The position numbers and the translations under genes are program-made. Shown here one piece after another: positions 23,501 to 35,689 of a stretch of DNA of 64,000 nucleotides; position 1 is the stretch's first letter; each line of letters begins with the position of its first letter. Source of the stretch: Pogonophryne albipinna. Taxonomy: Eukaryota; Chordata; Actinopteri; Perciformes; Artedidraconidae. The stretch lies in contig CM053256.1 of the NCBI GenBank assembly GCA_028583405.1, positions 6,965,527-7,029,526 on the forward strand, given 5' to 3'. Below the pieces are notes generated by a model. That model was not told the DNA's origin. It saw only the letters and a list, made by a program, of their open reading frames with translations, and did no database searches.

Positions 23501-24157
23501 TGGGATTCCTCGCACTCCGGCTGGTCCTGGTGGACCCTGGAATAAAACAACAACTTTTAAAAAAAGTCTTAATATGTGAAGGCCTCAATAAATACCAACA
23601 TCCAACATAGATTTGGTTTAACACAAGACCGAGTGAAGGTGCGCTCTTGAACAACTATTCATTTTGTGTGCTCCAGGTGGCAGCATGGAGTTGAATTGTG
23701 TTCAAAATTTAAATTCCCAGCATATTTGGATGTGAGGAAAGTGCTCTGAACTTGCTCATGTGTGCTTATGTTTGACAACTTGGAAACTTTTAAATAATGC
23801 GTAATAACAAAGGAAAATAGATGGAAAAATAATATTCCATATATACATGATTTATCTTCTTCGCTCTTCAGGATAAAGTTTCTATTCAGATCTTTAATTT
23901 TCAACATAAAAATTGCTCTCTGTGGTGGAAGGTTACAATACATGTACTCAAATACTGTACTTGAGTACAATTTCACTGTACCTTTACCTTGAGTTTTTCC
24001 ATTGTATGCTTCTTTATTTCAGGGGGAAAGGTTTGAACCTTCACTACATTTGCTTTGAATGTTCTTATTAAAACACCACATGAGATCAGTTTATAAAGTT
24101 TGAAGCATTGTTATAGATCTAACTGTCCAACAGTGTATAATCAAGTAATATTACTCC

Positions 24158-24223
<66 letters not shown>

Positions 24224-25257
24224 GGCTGTCAAACGATTAAAAATTTTAATCAGATTAATCACAGCTTAAAAATTAATTAATCATGATTAATCACCATTCG
24301 AACTATGTCCAAAATATGCCATTTATTTATGTATATTGTTGTGGGAATGGAAAGATAAATGAAAGAAGGCGGATATATCCATTTAACATACAGTATCTAT
24401 GTTTATTATAACATTTTTCTGCGTGTCAAAATGAAAGACAGCCCACATACCTATCAATCATCAAACCGTGGGGTCTTAATTCATTACGTGTTGATTTCTA
24501 TCAACGGGGGGGTACTTCAGGAAAGTCGACGGGGGGGGGGGGTTAGTGGAGTACTTGTGACCACAGAGTGCGAACGTTGTGATCAGCTGTTTTAGCGCAG
24601 TTCTCCAGTGAAGGGGGGGGGGGAGAGAGAGAGTCTCCCTCCGCAGCCGGTTGGCGTAGTTTTGGCACAATGCCGTTGTACAGACCGACGTTAACAGCAG
24701 CCCTGTCTGTGCACACGGAGACCGACTCTGTCGTCCGGTGATCTAACCGCCTTCTGGAAAAGCTTCACAAGTACGTCGGTACGCAAATGCGCTTTGTGAC
24801 ACAAGTTTCAGATTATGCACATAACCTGCGTACCAGTTATGTGCACCCCTGTACTACAGCAAAAGTATTCTCCGTCGGGACTTCCTGCAACAACACCGAC
24901 ATTATCAAAGATGTTCTATTGAGAAGACGATCACTACGTGACAAAAGTTTTCAAAACAGTTTCTGGTCTTCGGTATTTCCAGACAAGTGGCTACTGAAAT
25001 CAATCTTACTAACTGCTGTCTGTGCAATTTACTCCGCGCGAGTTGGCAGACTTTATTTTGCTTACTTTAACATCATTTTTCATGGTGGGGCTAAGCCATT
25101 TCTTGGTATGGGTGTAGCCCACCCCAGCCATACCCTGGCGCTGCCACTGGTGGCACGTATGGGGCGGGCCATTCTGCACATGCGTTAAATGCGTTAAATA
25201 TTTTAACGCAATTAATTCAAAAAATTAATTACCGCCGTTAACGCGATAATTTTGACA

Positions 25258-25306
<49 letters not shown>

Positions 25307-28300
25307 CACACACACACATATATATATATACATATAAATACATATAACTCTCTCAAAAGAGAAACTCTCTCTGCCTAATGAGGATTATTACTTTTGATTA
25401 ACCTTTTTGTGATGACAGCCTAATTGTGGCCTATACTAAAGTACATTTGAAAGTTGTAAAAGAGTATTTATACAAAGTGTTATCCTATCAAGACACTGTT
25501 ATGCATAGAATGGGCATTAAAGCAATTTACACACCTTGATGTGTCGGTACAATATACGATTATTTTCATACTCACAGGTAGTCCTGGTTCTCCTATCCCA
25601 ACAGGACCTGAAGGACCTGATCTTCCCTGAAGGCCTTTTTCACCCTGAAAGCATTACACAGCACAACTCAACAACTTTCAACACTTTAAACATGTCAAAA
25701 CGTTTTTCAGTAAATTATTAAAAAGTGATATCATTTATTCAATCTCTGGCCCTTATTAGATGTGTGTTAGGGGAAAGCAGCTTTATTAAGGTTTATCTAA
25801 TCCAACAATACTTGTGGCTGCTTGAGTTGTCCTTAAATGTTCTGTAACTCCAGTGAGAATTACAAAGAGATTTTACCCCATCGTGGCATTTACATTATGG
25901 ATATCATGTATTACATTATGTAAGAAAAAGGTACCCTGAAGATATTTAGTCATACATTTGTTTTATGAAGATTTTATGACTATAGACGATGTTTAATAGG
26001 TGATGTTGATTAAAAAGTGTTACCTTGGCTCCAGGAAATCCAATACCAATGTCCCCCGGTGGTCCTGCAGCACCGTTGGGCCCTCGGTCGCCCTGTGGCA
26101 AGGAAACAGGTTCAGAGAGTTGCATGTCACGTGATGGCAGTTCAAAGAGTTGTTGGATAAATGCAAATAAGTTAACAGATGCCTCTGTCTGCACTAAAAA
26201 AATATATTTGTTTACAGTATTCATTTAATAAATATGGTATAATACAAACAAATCTAAGTCTGCATTCAACATTTTGAGGCATTTCGGAAATAAATACCAG
26301 TCCTTTGTTCCTTCTGTAAAACTTGGCTAATGTCTGTACTTTTTCTAGATGTGCTATAAATGATATCACATTTCATCTGTATATAAAGACATCTTTGTTA
26401 AGAAGCTTTGGGACAGATATGGTGATGAAGCCTTCAGCATCTCATCAGCGCTGTGCACACATTTTAAAGGTTGTTTCTTCCTCACAAAACAATAGGTGGG
26501 AAAGTGTCCTGGGAATGCTGAACTATTGAAAAATATCACCAAATTACAAAATGATCTTAAATGACTAAATCCTTTGGTTGACCATAATCATGATGTAACT
26601 GACTGCTCTGCATTTTGGAATGTGTGTTTATGAAACAGTTTACTATCATCAAGAAAGCAAATAACTTTATTTCTCAAAGAAATGATAAGTAGAAGATTTT
26701 TGGTAAAAACTTGAAAAATAATAAATATGGATTCTGACTTCATCCTCTAAAACAGATCCCTACAATTCCAGCATGTTGCTTTCTGCCACTATCTTTTTTG
26801 TTACTACCACTAGGGGTTGTCACGTCTGGAAATCTCTGCGAATGAAATCCAGCCAATCCAACTGTTGCTGTTAGGAACTATCACAGAGAAAATGAAAGCA
26901 GACAGAGTTTACAATTCCATAAATGTCAATGCATCTCAAGATCTTGGGTTAACTTACTTTGGGTCCTGCTGCTCCTTCAGGGCCTGTGTCTCCTGTAAAT
27001 CCTAGTACTCCCTGCAAAACATATTCAAAGTCTTATACAGTCCCGCAATACATCATACATGTTAGCTTTGACAACACTCATAACTATCTGTACAGTGTCT
27101 TCTCAAAACAACTGGGGGCCCCCTCTTCATATGACCAAGCCAACACCACTGAAATCACTAAAATCAACATGTTCAGCTTTCATGTCCTTAAATTCTCTGG
27201 CCAAGCTCACAAAAATAAAGATCATACAGACACTATGCCAGTAGCACAGAGGAGGAAGAGAAGTGCTGGTCGGCCAGGTCCGTGTACTAATCCCACCACA
27301 CAAAGTCTGTTCCTGCAGAAGAATAATATCCTGCAAGCCTGGATTCACTGCTTTGGATAGCCACATATCAGGATTACCCATAAACCAATATTCACATTCC
27401 ATTAGTGCAGAGATGAATGAGAGACAAATTCCACTTCCATTTTTCATATTTAAGAGAGAATGAACTTTCTTATGTCGACTCATTGTGATGTCTGTCTGGG
27501 AAAAGTTTCAAAAACCAGGAAATTGCTCCTTTACTGCTAAACTGGTGTGGAATACATTGACAAATAATAAAGTGATTTAATGTATCATATTATAAATCAA
27601 TAAAAATGATGAGACTAAGGCTCTTTGAGGCTGCTTGCCTTAATGCTAACTATAGCATGCTAACATATGCACAGTGACAATGCTAACATGTTTAGCATCC
27701 ATCATATTTTCCATGTTCGCTATAGAAGTGTCAAGCATTTAGCAAAAGGCAAAGTATACAAAATACCGCTGTCAATATTTCGCAGGTATTTTGTCACAAA
27801 TAAACGTATTGTACCAATTTAAAGTTTAACCTTATGATGGCACTTCATTTATTTCATATTTATTTTGCACACTTTACTTTTTTTTGCAACACAACAATTG
27901 CCTTTGGGTTAATATAAGTTCTACCTTATTTTATATTAAAATCAAAAACGTTTAGGATTTTTTTTTCTAAATTTGGAATTTCTCTGCAAAACTTTTATAT
28001 TTCTAGAGTCAAAAATGTTCACAACAACATTACATTATAGTGTTCAACTATAAATGTGCTGTACCTGTTCTCCCTTTGTTCCTCGCTGGCCTGCAGGTCC
28101 CTCAGGTCCCTGTGAAATGACACTCAATTCATTACAAGAGACCCACATACCTTTGTGGTATTGATTACAATTATATTGTTGATGCTGTTCATACAATGTC
28201 ACCCTTCTCCCCAAGAGTGCCACAGTCTCCTGTCCCCCCCTAAAAGACCAAACCAAAGATTAATTTCTTAGGACTTGTCAATATATGTCAAGAGAAGAAA

Positions 28301-31254
28301 ACAACTGATAATGATGTTGCAAAAGATAATTGTCACGCACCTTGTTGCCCTTATAACCTGGATGGCCCTGTGAAATGTTGGAAAGTTGTAAAATCAGAAT
28401 TTCTTCTAATAATAACAATGTCTGTTGTTCATTTTTTTTTTTTACCTCTGGACCATCACTTCCAGGTCGACCGTTGGAGCCAGACTCACCCTTAAAGAAA
28501 CCAGCTTACAATGAGTCTCATGAAATCAGACACTAACATAGTTTGTGACTATGTGTGATGACTTACCCTCGCTCCTTTTACACCAGGTGGCCCTGTGTAG
28601 CCTGGGTCCCCTTTTCTACCCTGGAATTAGCAATTGTTAAGTCTTGGTCAGATGCTAAAGGAAGAGCTGATGCCATGCATGTTTGTGATGAGGGAATACA
28701 GAATGACTATCCTATACTTTTGGTAAGAAATGACACTTCTTGTATGGAACTCACTTGACTTCCTTGAAGGCCCCTTTCTCCTCTTTCACATGTACACACT
28801 TGAGCCTTTGGACACTAAAAGAGAGAACAGACAAAAGTCAGTACATCCATCTTCACAAACCAGTTATTAATGAACCAAAATACTGCATTGCATTGGAAAA
28901 CTCACCCCTTCATAGGCAAGTGCACCCTTTTCAAAACAAAAGACACAGAATGTTAATGGCAGTTCACTCAGGAAATATAAATCAACCTTAGATATTGACT
29001 TCTTTCACCACTATGTTGTGTCTGTCTTGCGAGCTATAATTGTGAATGAATAATATCACATTTCTGGAAAGCAGAACAAGCCTTGCCACTCTCTCAGACA
29101 GCTTCTGACATACTGCAGATATTTGACATTTCTGTGTGTGTGGAAAATGCTAAGCAGGCGGGAAAGCCCCCCCCTAAGCAAGTTCACTGTGTCACTGAGA
29201 AGTGAACTTGCTGTGAGGACATACAGTTCATAAAAAGGGGAATATAAACCCCTTTGCATGCTGTTGTCTCTGTGATTGACTGCTGGGTGTGCATAGGATT
29301 GGCAGTGCTCCTCAACCATGTGGAGGGCCAAGAAGAAAGTGTGGTTTCAATCCAAGCAACAGCACGTAATTTCAGGGATTTGTGCACCTTCAAGAGATAA
29401 CATGAAATCATGCCTTGTATTTGGTTGTGATTGATGACTGCAGACTGTTAGGCAAAAGAGTGGTCATAAGCAACTAAAATGTATTTAAAAAAACTACAGA
29501 AAAATATAAAAAAACTAGGGGAGAACAAGTTAAACTACTTTTAAGAAACAGCCATGATAGCAAATGTATTTATTCTTAAAAAAGTAGTTAAACTATATGT
29601 TTCATGCAAACAAACAAATAAAAACTAAATAATTATTATGTTAGGAAAGTTCCAACTCATTTCCATGTTGTGTAAAATGTCAATTTGTAAAGTCACACAC
29701 AGTAACCTCTCACCATCTCCTTGATCAGCTTCTCCTCCAGCTGAGGATCGAGAAGACTTTGGACAAACGGCTGAGCAGGTGTGCTGGCGATGGCCCGGAG
29801 CTTGGCGTTATTCTTACTCTGCTGGCCGATGTCTGATAAACCCACAGCAAAGAACTTTATGCCGTGACCTTTGGCCTCTGCTGCAGCTGCGATCACATCA
29901 GGGCTCCGGGGGTGGTCCACACCGTCAGTCATCAGCACTGCAACTCTGACGCTGTCGGCCGGCGTCTCCTCCACCAGCAGCTGCGAGACGTTGGTGATGG
30001 CGTAGGTGGTGTAGGTGCCGTGGCCGATGTAGTTCATGGCGTTTACTTGATTGTGAAATGAATCCAGGTCTCTCCAGGCTGAGAACCGGTGCTCCATGGA
30101 CACAAAGCTGCTGTACTGAAGAGCTGCCATTCTCATCTTCAGCGTCCAGCCGTCTATTTGAGTCATGGAGAGGCGAGTGCTGAAGCTCAACACGAAAGCT
30201 TTCTGCTTCTCAAACAGGTATATCTTTGCACTCTCCGAGCTGTCCAGAATGAAAGCTACTTCCAGTGAACACGTCAGACCTGTGAGAGAAGGAGTTCGAC
30301 AAAGAATCCTGTAAAATACTGTACTGTAAAATACTGTTGGGGATGATAAAAGGTTCTGAAGGTTGTACCTACACGGATCCCTTCAGACAAACCTAACGTT
30401 GAATAGAAATACAAGAGGGTGATATTCATGTGATTCTCAACATATGCCATCCAGACAAAAATCTTCCTATTTATGATATAAGGGTCACCTATTATGCAAA
30501 ATCCACTTTTTCATATCTTTTCTAAACATGTGGGACTATGTGTAAAGTGATTCTGAAAGTTTCAGGAAAAAATCTTCGCTCACTTTTTGTCCTGATCCAT
30601 TTATATAAAAAACTGTGTGAAAATGAGCTAATCAGATGTTGGCCACTTTATGATGTCATAACGATTTTTTGGCTTCTGTAACCATTAGCCAATCACCAAC
30701 CAAGGTAACCCCCTCACCCTTATCACCTGAATCTCCTCCTAGAGCACCATTGTGTTATTTTTAACCAAATATCTCTCTGAGGGGCGTGGGGAGGGGCTCC
30801 TTATTTTCATCTGAAGTAACAGACAGAGAATCAGCACTTTTGAAACAGGGCTGAAACAGAGGGGATTATGGGATGCTACAGTACAATGCATGATCTGTTT
30901 GGTATTTCGAGCCAAACACTTCAGAGACATGTTTGTATATATCTGAGACTTATATTATATTGATGAAAAACAGTATAATAGGGGACCTTTAAGCTGATTA
31001 TCTTGAGCTGTGGATGTTGAATGTCTGATCCTACTAACTTTCTCTTTTACAACATCAGGATCTATTGACCGACCTTCACCACCAAAATTGTATACATCAT
31101 ATAAAGAATTACCATTTCCTCCATCGTCACGCAGTCTGTTGTTGTTCCTGCGTCCTTTCCTTCTTCTCTGTCCTGTGGCCTCGTGTGAGAGAGCCAACAA
31201 CAGAAAGCAAATCCCCAATCCACTCCTCAGGTTTCCCCTTAGCAACATTTTCAT
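14577..31254 (-). CDS. col28a1: Collagen type XXVIII alpha chain (34 exons, about 1,218 aa)
   Basis: Exons (minus): 31254-31035, 30279-29714, 28926-28906, 28814-28755, 28620-28567, 28490-28446, 28367-28341, 28239-28203, 28109-28065, 27011-26958, 26092-26024, 25644-25576, 23536-23468, 22689-22621, 22491-22423, 22169-22101, 21854-21786, 21505-21434, 21327-21259, 21128-21057, 20650-20582, 19978-19910, 19836-19768, 19684-19616, 19273-19205, 19118-19050, 18824-18756, 18498-18418, 18324-18289, 17579-17543, 17464-16910, 16545-16358, 15810-15531, 14749-14577. Order: signal peptide (MKMLLRGNL...LLLALSHEATG), basic stretch, VWA1 (DSSES, GHGTYT, TDGVD), short Cys linker, about 520-residue Gly-X-Y helix, VWA2 (DSSES, GEGTFTG, TDGQAD), Pro/Ser linker, C-terminal Kunitz domain with six Cys. 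Both VWA metal sites look intact. Matches human COL28A1 in architecture and length. A secreted, collagen VI-like matrix protein. Exon 8 counts 37 nt rather than 36, which breaks the frame as read. Paralogues exist in fish, so the a/b suffix is open; adjacency to mios favours col28a1. Confidence 0.9.
24223..25259. mobile_element. hAT-like TIR element in col28a1 intron 12
   Basis: Left end GGGCTGTCAAACGATTAAAA, right end the complement of GCTGTCAAAATTATCGCG, with AATTAATTAAT-type subterminal motifs. No transposase frame. Its target duplication cannot be read because it sits in TA repeats. It encloses an inverted copy of the 32721 repeat. Confidence 0.7.
24527..24852 (-). repeat. Inverted copy of the 32721-33035 repeat
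   Basis: Reverse complement closely matches 32721-33035, starting CAGGGGTGCACATAACTGGT and including GTGAAGCTTTTCCAGAAGGC. Terminal sequence is hAT-like. Nested within the 24223-25259 element. Confidence 0.8.
30480..30990. mobile_element. MITE in col28a1 intron 1
   Basis: Left end AAGGGTCACCTATTATGC; the right end is the complement of AAAGGTCCCCTATTATAC. About 511 bp, no coding capacity. This end sequence is typical of abundant fish MITEs. Confidence 0.7.
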
Positions 31255-31684
31255 TCTAGCTAAAAAAACAAATGAACACAAAGTGATAAAGTGCTTAAAC
31301 AAAGCTAATTATAGCAGTAGTAAAATGCACCGGTTTGATACTGTATGTTACAATCGTGCATCCTTCTAACCATACATGCTGTGAAGTTCTTGGTTAATTG
31401 TTCAAATTGTATTGCTCATAAACTGAGTTAAATAAACCTGAAATTAGAGAAAATATTCAAAGCAATGTGCAAATACTGATCTACACAAATCTCAAATGCT
31501 GCAACCCTAAATTACCTACAAAGTTATTCAGTTCATAGTAAATAAGCATCTTTAAATGTTAAAGTTTGGCTAACATGAGCCTATTGACTTGTCCAAGCTG
31601 TAAAACATACATTAGAGCTGTTATTCAAACTGTAACGTGAAACTACATTAAGGGTTAGTCATGCAAAAAATAGTTGTTTTACCT

Positions 31685-31925
31685 AGAATCTCATTTAGCT
31701 GCAGTCAGAGCTTGTAATCCAGTTAGCTATGGGTGGCATTTCGCTGCGAAATAATGTCCAGTAAACCGGGCTGGGACAAAGTGAGGACCAGCAGATGAGC
31801 TGGTGTGGGTCTGTGTGGCCGGGGGCTCTGGGGCCACTCCAACATTTCAGAACTAGTTTAGAGCTCATGACTACTGACCGAAAGGACTTCATTTTTGACT
31901 GACTGTTATTCACTGACGCCATGAG
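31685..31925 (-). promoter_or_regulatory. col28a1: Possible untranslated first exon of col28a1
   Basis: On the minus strand TCTAG|GTAAAAC (donor at 31684) could splice to a pyrimidine tract with acceptor just before the ATG at 31254. The stretch holds a 75-codon upstream frame (31922-31695) that ends in TAA immediately before the donor. Inference from splice signals only; the true transcription start is not visible. Confidence 0.35.
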
Positions 31926-32229
31926 TTCACAATAACCTCCTGCAGGAATGCAAATGGACCTGTGTTATTTTAATACATATATTGTTTGAATTATATTAGA
32001 ATAATGTAAACACACTATTTACATTTTTCAACTCTAAGATAATGTCAAGCTACAGCAAGTTATGAACATTAGGCACATTACAATTGTACAGAGGCACTGT
32101 ACACATATAACAGAAGACTTACTGAGTTTTTGTCAGGGCAACTTTACTGCTTCTTCTCATCGACATCGATCTGTGTCACTTTTAGAAATACTTGGATGGG
32201 TAAATGGTTAAATACAGGTTCTCCCTTAC
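31926..32229. other. Upstream flank of col28a1
   Basis: AT-rich, nothing recognised. Confidence 0.5.
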
Positions 32230-32720
32230 GAAAATGAACTATAGTATTACTATAGTATACTATAAGAGTTGTATAGTATTCTATAGTAAGTTTGTAGTGT
32301 TCTATAGTATTTTTTCCCAGCTATCGTATTACTATAGTTTTTTCTGTAGTGCCATTTTATTAGCTATAGTAGCCCTATAATATTTCAATAGTAATACTAT
32401 GTATCTAGATCTTTGTAGTATTCCTATACTATTTTAAATAGTATAACTATAGTATAATATATAGTGTTTCTGTAGTTGTTTTTTGAACACACTAAAGAAC
32501 ACTCCTATAGTAATAGCATGATATTGTCATAGTGGATGCATATTATTACTATAGTGTTTTTAAAAGTATTACTATAGTGTTTTTTTGTGTGTTTCCGTAT
32601 TAAGACTATATTATTTTAAATAGTATAACTATAGTATAATATATAGTGTTTCTGTAGTTGTTTTTTGAACACACTATAGAACACTCCTATAGTACGCTAA
32701 TAGTATGATATTGTCATTAA
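32230..32720. repeat. TATAGT-rich repeat with a 181-bp duplicated unit
   Basis: Dozens of TATAGTA/TACTATA motifs on both strands. A block of about 105 bp at 32428-32530 recurs at 32611-32717 with few changes (both contain TTTAAATAGTATAACTATAG and TTTTTTGAACACACTA). Confidence 0.8.
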
Positions 32721-33035
32721 CAGGGGTGCACATAACTGGTACGCAGGAACGCATGCGCGGCAACAATCTCAAATGCGTACCGTCACTTGTGTCACAAAGC
32801 GCATTTGCGTACCGACGTACTTGTGAAGCTTTTCCAGAAGGCGGTTAGATCACCGGACGACAGAGTCGGTCTCCGTGTGCACAGACAGGGCTGCTGTTAA
32901 CGTCGGTCTGCACAATGGAATTGTGCCAAAACTACGCCAACCGGCTGCGGAGGGAGACTCCCCCCCTTCACTGGAGAACTGCGCTAAAACAGCTGATCAC
33001 AACGTTCACGCTTTGTGGTCACAAAGTACTCCACT
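32721..33035 (+). repeat. hAT-end-like dispersed repeat
   Basis: Begins CAGGGGTGCACATAACTGGT. Inverted partner at 24527-24852. Contains no usable frame. Confidence 0.75.
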
Positions 33036-33091
33036 TAACATATCTGAAGGGAGACTGGAATACAATATATATATATAAATAGATATATATA

Positions 33092-34035
33092 GGGGAGAGT
33101 GGGGTAAGTTGAGCCATTTTTTAGTTATGCTGTCCTCTAAGCAAGGAGAAATGACACATAGTAAAAATGAAAACACACACCTATAATTCAGGATGTCTCC
33201 TATCAATGGCAATGATAACTCATATTTGATCAAGGGCAGTGAAAATATTACTTCTTAAAATAAAAAAGTATTGTGGCTCAACTTGCCCCAGTGTAGGGGT
33301 AAGTTGATCCAGGTCAGGGGGTAAATTGAACCACTGTTCAAACCTGGGCATACCTGTTCAAACCTGGGCATACCTACAACAAATCTTAAAGGTAACTATA
33401 AACAATAAATAACAAACCAAATACAAGCTTAGTTTTTCAAAATATAAATTTCGATTGAATTGATTGATTTTTTTTAACATGTTAAAAGGAAAATTAATCA
33501 TACAAATGGTAATACAATTTCATACATCTTACCAATCAAACACAGAGTAAATTCAACTTTAAATGTAGCCTACAATGAGCTCTTATTATCAACTTGGCCT
33601 ACTTTCATTCATTTCTCCATTGAAAAACTGGCTCAACTTACCCCAAGGCCCATGGTTCACTTTACCCCATAGCCACCATTTTAGAAAAAATAGCCTAGCA
33701 GTAAAATTCAGAGTCATTTTTAGCTTAATGATAAACATGGTTTAATACGCTGCCAACACATCAACATATACAATATATGTGTTTAAACCTGGATACTTTT
33801 TTTTTGACATGACAGCAGATATAGCTGACATCTAGAAAATTTACTTTGACAAGCACAAAACGTTTTTTTGTAAAAATGTTTACTTACCAGACCACAATGA
33901 GTATCTCTCTTTCACAGGCTATGAGAAATGGGTGGAGCTTGCATAATTTCTGGTCACTTAATTACAACTATAAGGCATTGCCTGGTTACAGGGGGTGGTT
34001 CAATTTACCCACTGGCTCAACTTACCCCCTTCTCC
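33092..34035. mobile_element. TIR element with GGGGTAAGTTGAGCC ends
   Basis: Left GGGGAGAGTGGGGTAAGTTG, right the complement of GGGAGAAGGGGGTAAGTTGA. Internal copies of the same motif occur (GGGGTAAGTTGATCC at 33298, GGCTCAACTTACCCC at 33631, and others). No transposase frame. The right end joins the Tc1 element directly. Confidence 0.7.
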
Positions 34036-34171
34036 CAGTGGGGCAAAAAAGTATTTAGTCAGCCACCAATTGTGCAAGTTCTCCCACTTAAAAAGATGAG
34101 AGGCCTGTAATTTTCATCCTAGGTATACCTCAACTATGAGAGACAAAAAAAAAAATAAAAAAAAATAAAAA

Positions 34172-34206
<35 letters not shown>

Positions 34207-35680
34207 AGAAAATCACATGGTCTGATTTTTAAAGAATTTATTTGCAAATTATGGTGGAAAATAAGTATTTGGTCAATAACAAAAGTTCATTTCAATACTT
34301 TGTTATATACCCTTTGTTGGCAATGACAGAGGTCAAACGTTTTCTGTAAGTCTTCACAAGGTTTTCACACACTGTTGCTGGTATTTTGGCCCATTCCTCC
34401 ATGCAGATCTCCTCTAGAGCAGTGATGTTTTGGGGCTGTCGCTGGGCAACACAGACTTTCAACTCCCTCCAAAGATTTTCTATGGGGTTGAGATCTGGAG
34501 ACTGGCTAGGCCACTCCAGGACCTTGAAATGCTTCTTACGAAGCCACTCCTTCGTTGCCCGGGTGGTGTGTTTGGGATCATCGTCATGCTGAAAGACCCA
34601 GCCACGTTTCATCTTCAATGCCCTTGCTGATGGAAGGAGGTTGTCACTCAAAATCTCACGATACATGGCCCCATTCATTCTTTCCTTTACACTGATCAGT
34701 CGTCCTGGTCCCTTTGCAGAAAAACAGCCCCAAAGCATGATGTTTCCACCCCCTTGTTTCACAGTAGGTATGGTGTTCTTTGGATGCAACTCAGCATTCT
34801 TTCTCCTACAAACACGTCTAGTTGAGTTTTTACCAAAAAGTTCTATTTTGGTTTCATCTCACCATATGACATTCTCCCAATCCTCTTCTGGATCATCTAA
34901 ATGCTCTCTAGCAAACTTCAGACGGGCCTGGACATGTACTGGCTTAAGCAGGGGGACACGTCTGGCACTGCAGGATTTGAGTCCCTGGCGGCGTAGTGTG
35001 TTACTGATGGTAGCCTTTGTTACTTTGGTCCCAGCTCTCTGCAGGTCATTGACTAGGTCCCCCCGTGTGGTTCTCGGATTTTTGCTCACCGTTCTTGTGA
35101 TCATTTTGACCCCACGGGGTGAGATCTTGCGTGGAGCCCCAGATCGAGGGAGATTATCAGTGGTCTTGTATGTCTTCCATTTTCTAATAATTGCTCCCAC
35201 AGTTGATTTCTTCACACCAAGCTGCTTACCTATTGCAGATTCAGTCTTCCCAGCCTGGTGCAGGTCTACAATTTTGTTTCTGGTGTCCTTTGACAGCTAT
35301 TTGGTCTTGGCCATAGTGGAGTTTGGAGTGTGACTGTTTGAGGTTGTGGACAGGTGTCTTTTATACTGATAACGAGTTCAAACAGGTGCCATTAATACAG
35401 TTAACGAGTGGAGGACAGAGGAGGCTCTTAAAGAAGAAGTTTCAGGTCTGTGAGAGCCAGAAATCTTGTTTGTTTGTAGGTGACCAAATACTTATTTTAC
35501 CGAGGAATTTACCAATTAATTCATTAAAAATCCTACAATGTGATTTCCTTGATTCTTTCCCCCCATTCTGTCTCTCATAGTTGAAGTGTACTTAGGATGA
35601 AAATTACAGGCCTCTCTCATCTTTTTAAGTGGAAGAACTTGCACAATTGGTGGCTGACTAAATACTTTTTTGCCCCACTG
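34036..35680 (-). mobile_element. Tc1/mariner transposon, nearly full length
   Basis: Inverted ends CAGTGGGGCAAAAAAGTATT (34036) and the complementary CTTTTTTGCCCCACTG ending at 35680, followed by TA. On the left the expected TA is absent because the end abuts the neighbouring element. About 1.65 kb, the standard size for fish Tc1 elements. Contains an A-rich stretch at 34146-34202. Confidence 0.9.
34292..35314 (-). pseudogene. Tc1 transposase with two in-frame stops
   Basis: Minus strand from the ATG at 35314 to the stop at 34292, about 340 codons in one frame. Helix-turn-helix DNA-binding region ([15 protein letters not shown]), then a DD34E catalytic domain: [13 protein letters not shown] and [11 protein letters not shown] carry the three acidic residues. 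Broken by TAG at codon 6 (35299-35297) and TGA at 34861-34859, immediately before the DETK motif. There is no frameshift, so it is a recently inactivated copy. Confidence 0.88.
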
Positions 35681-35689
35681 TATATCAAA

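Larger units (their letters stand above)
24161..25305. repeat. (TA)n microsatellite split by a transposon
   Basis: TA runs at 24161-24221 and 25260-25300 flank the element at 24223-25259, so the element inserted into a TA array. The right-hand run passes into mixed CA/TA. Confidence 0.85.

Noticed and set aside
24476..25188. Frames of 64-133 codons inside the 24223-25259 element
   Set aside because: They cross transposon ends and G runs and lack any transposase motif.
27127..27483. 118-codon minus-strand frame in a col28a1 intron
   Set aside because: No Gly-X-Y pattern, no splice fit to col28a1, and no domain I recognise; possibly an old repeat but not supportable.
34641..35333. 230-codon plus-strand frame
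   Set aside because: Antisense of the Tc1 transposase, a well-known shadow in these elements.
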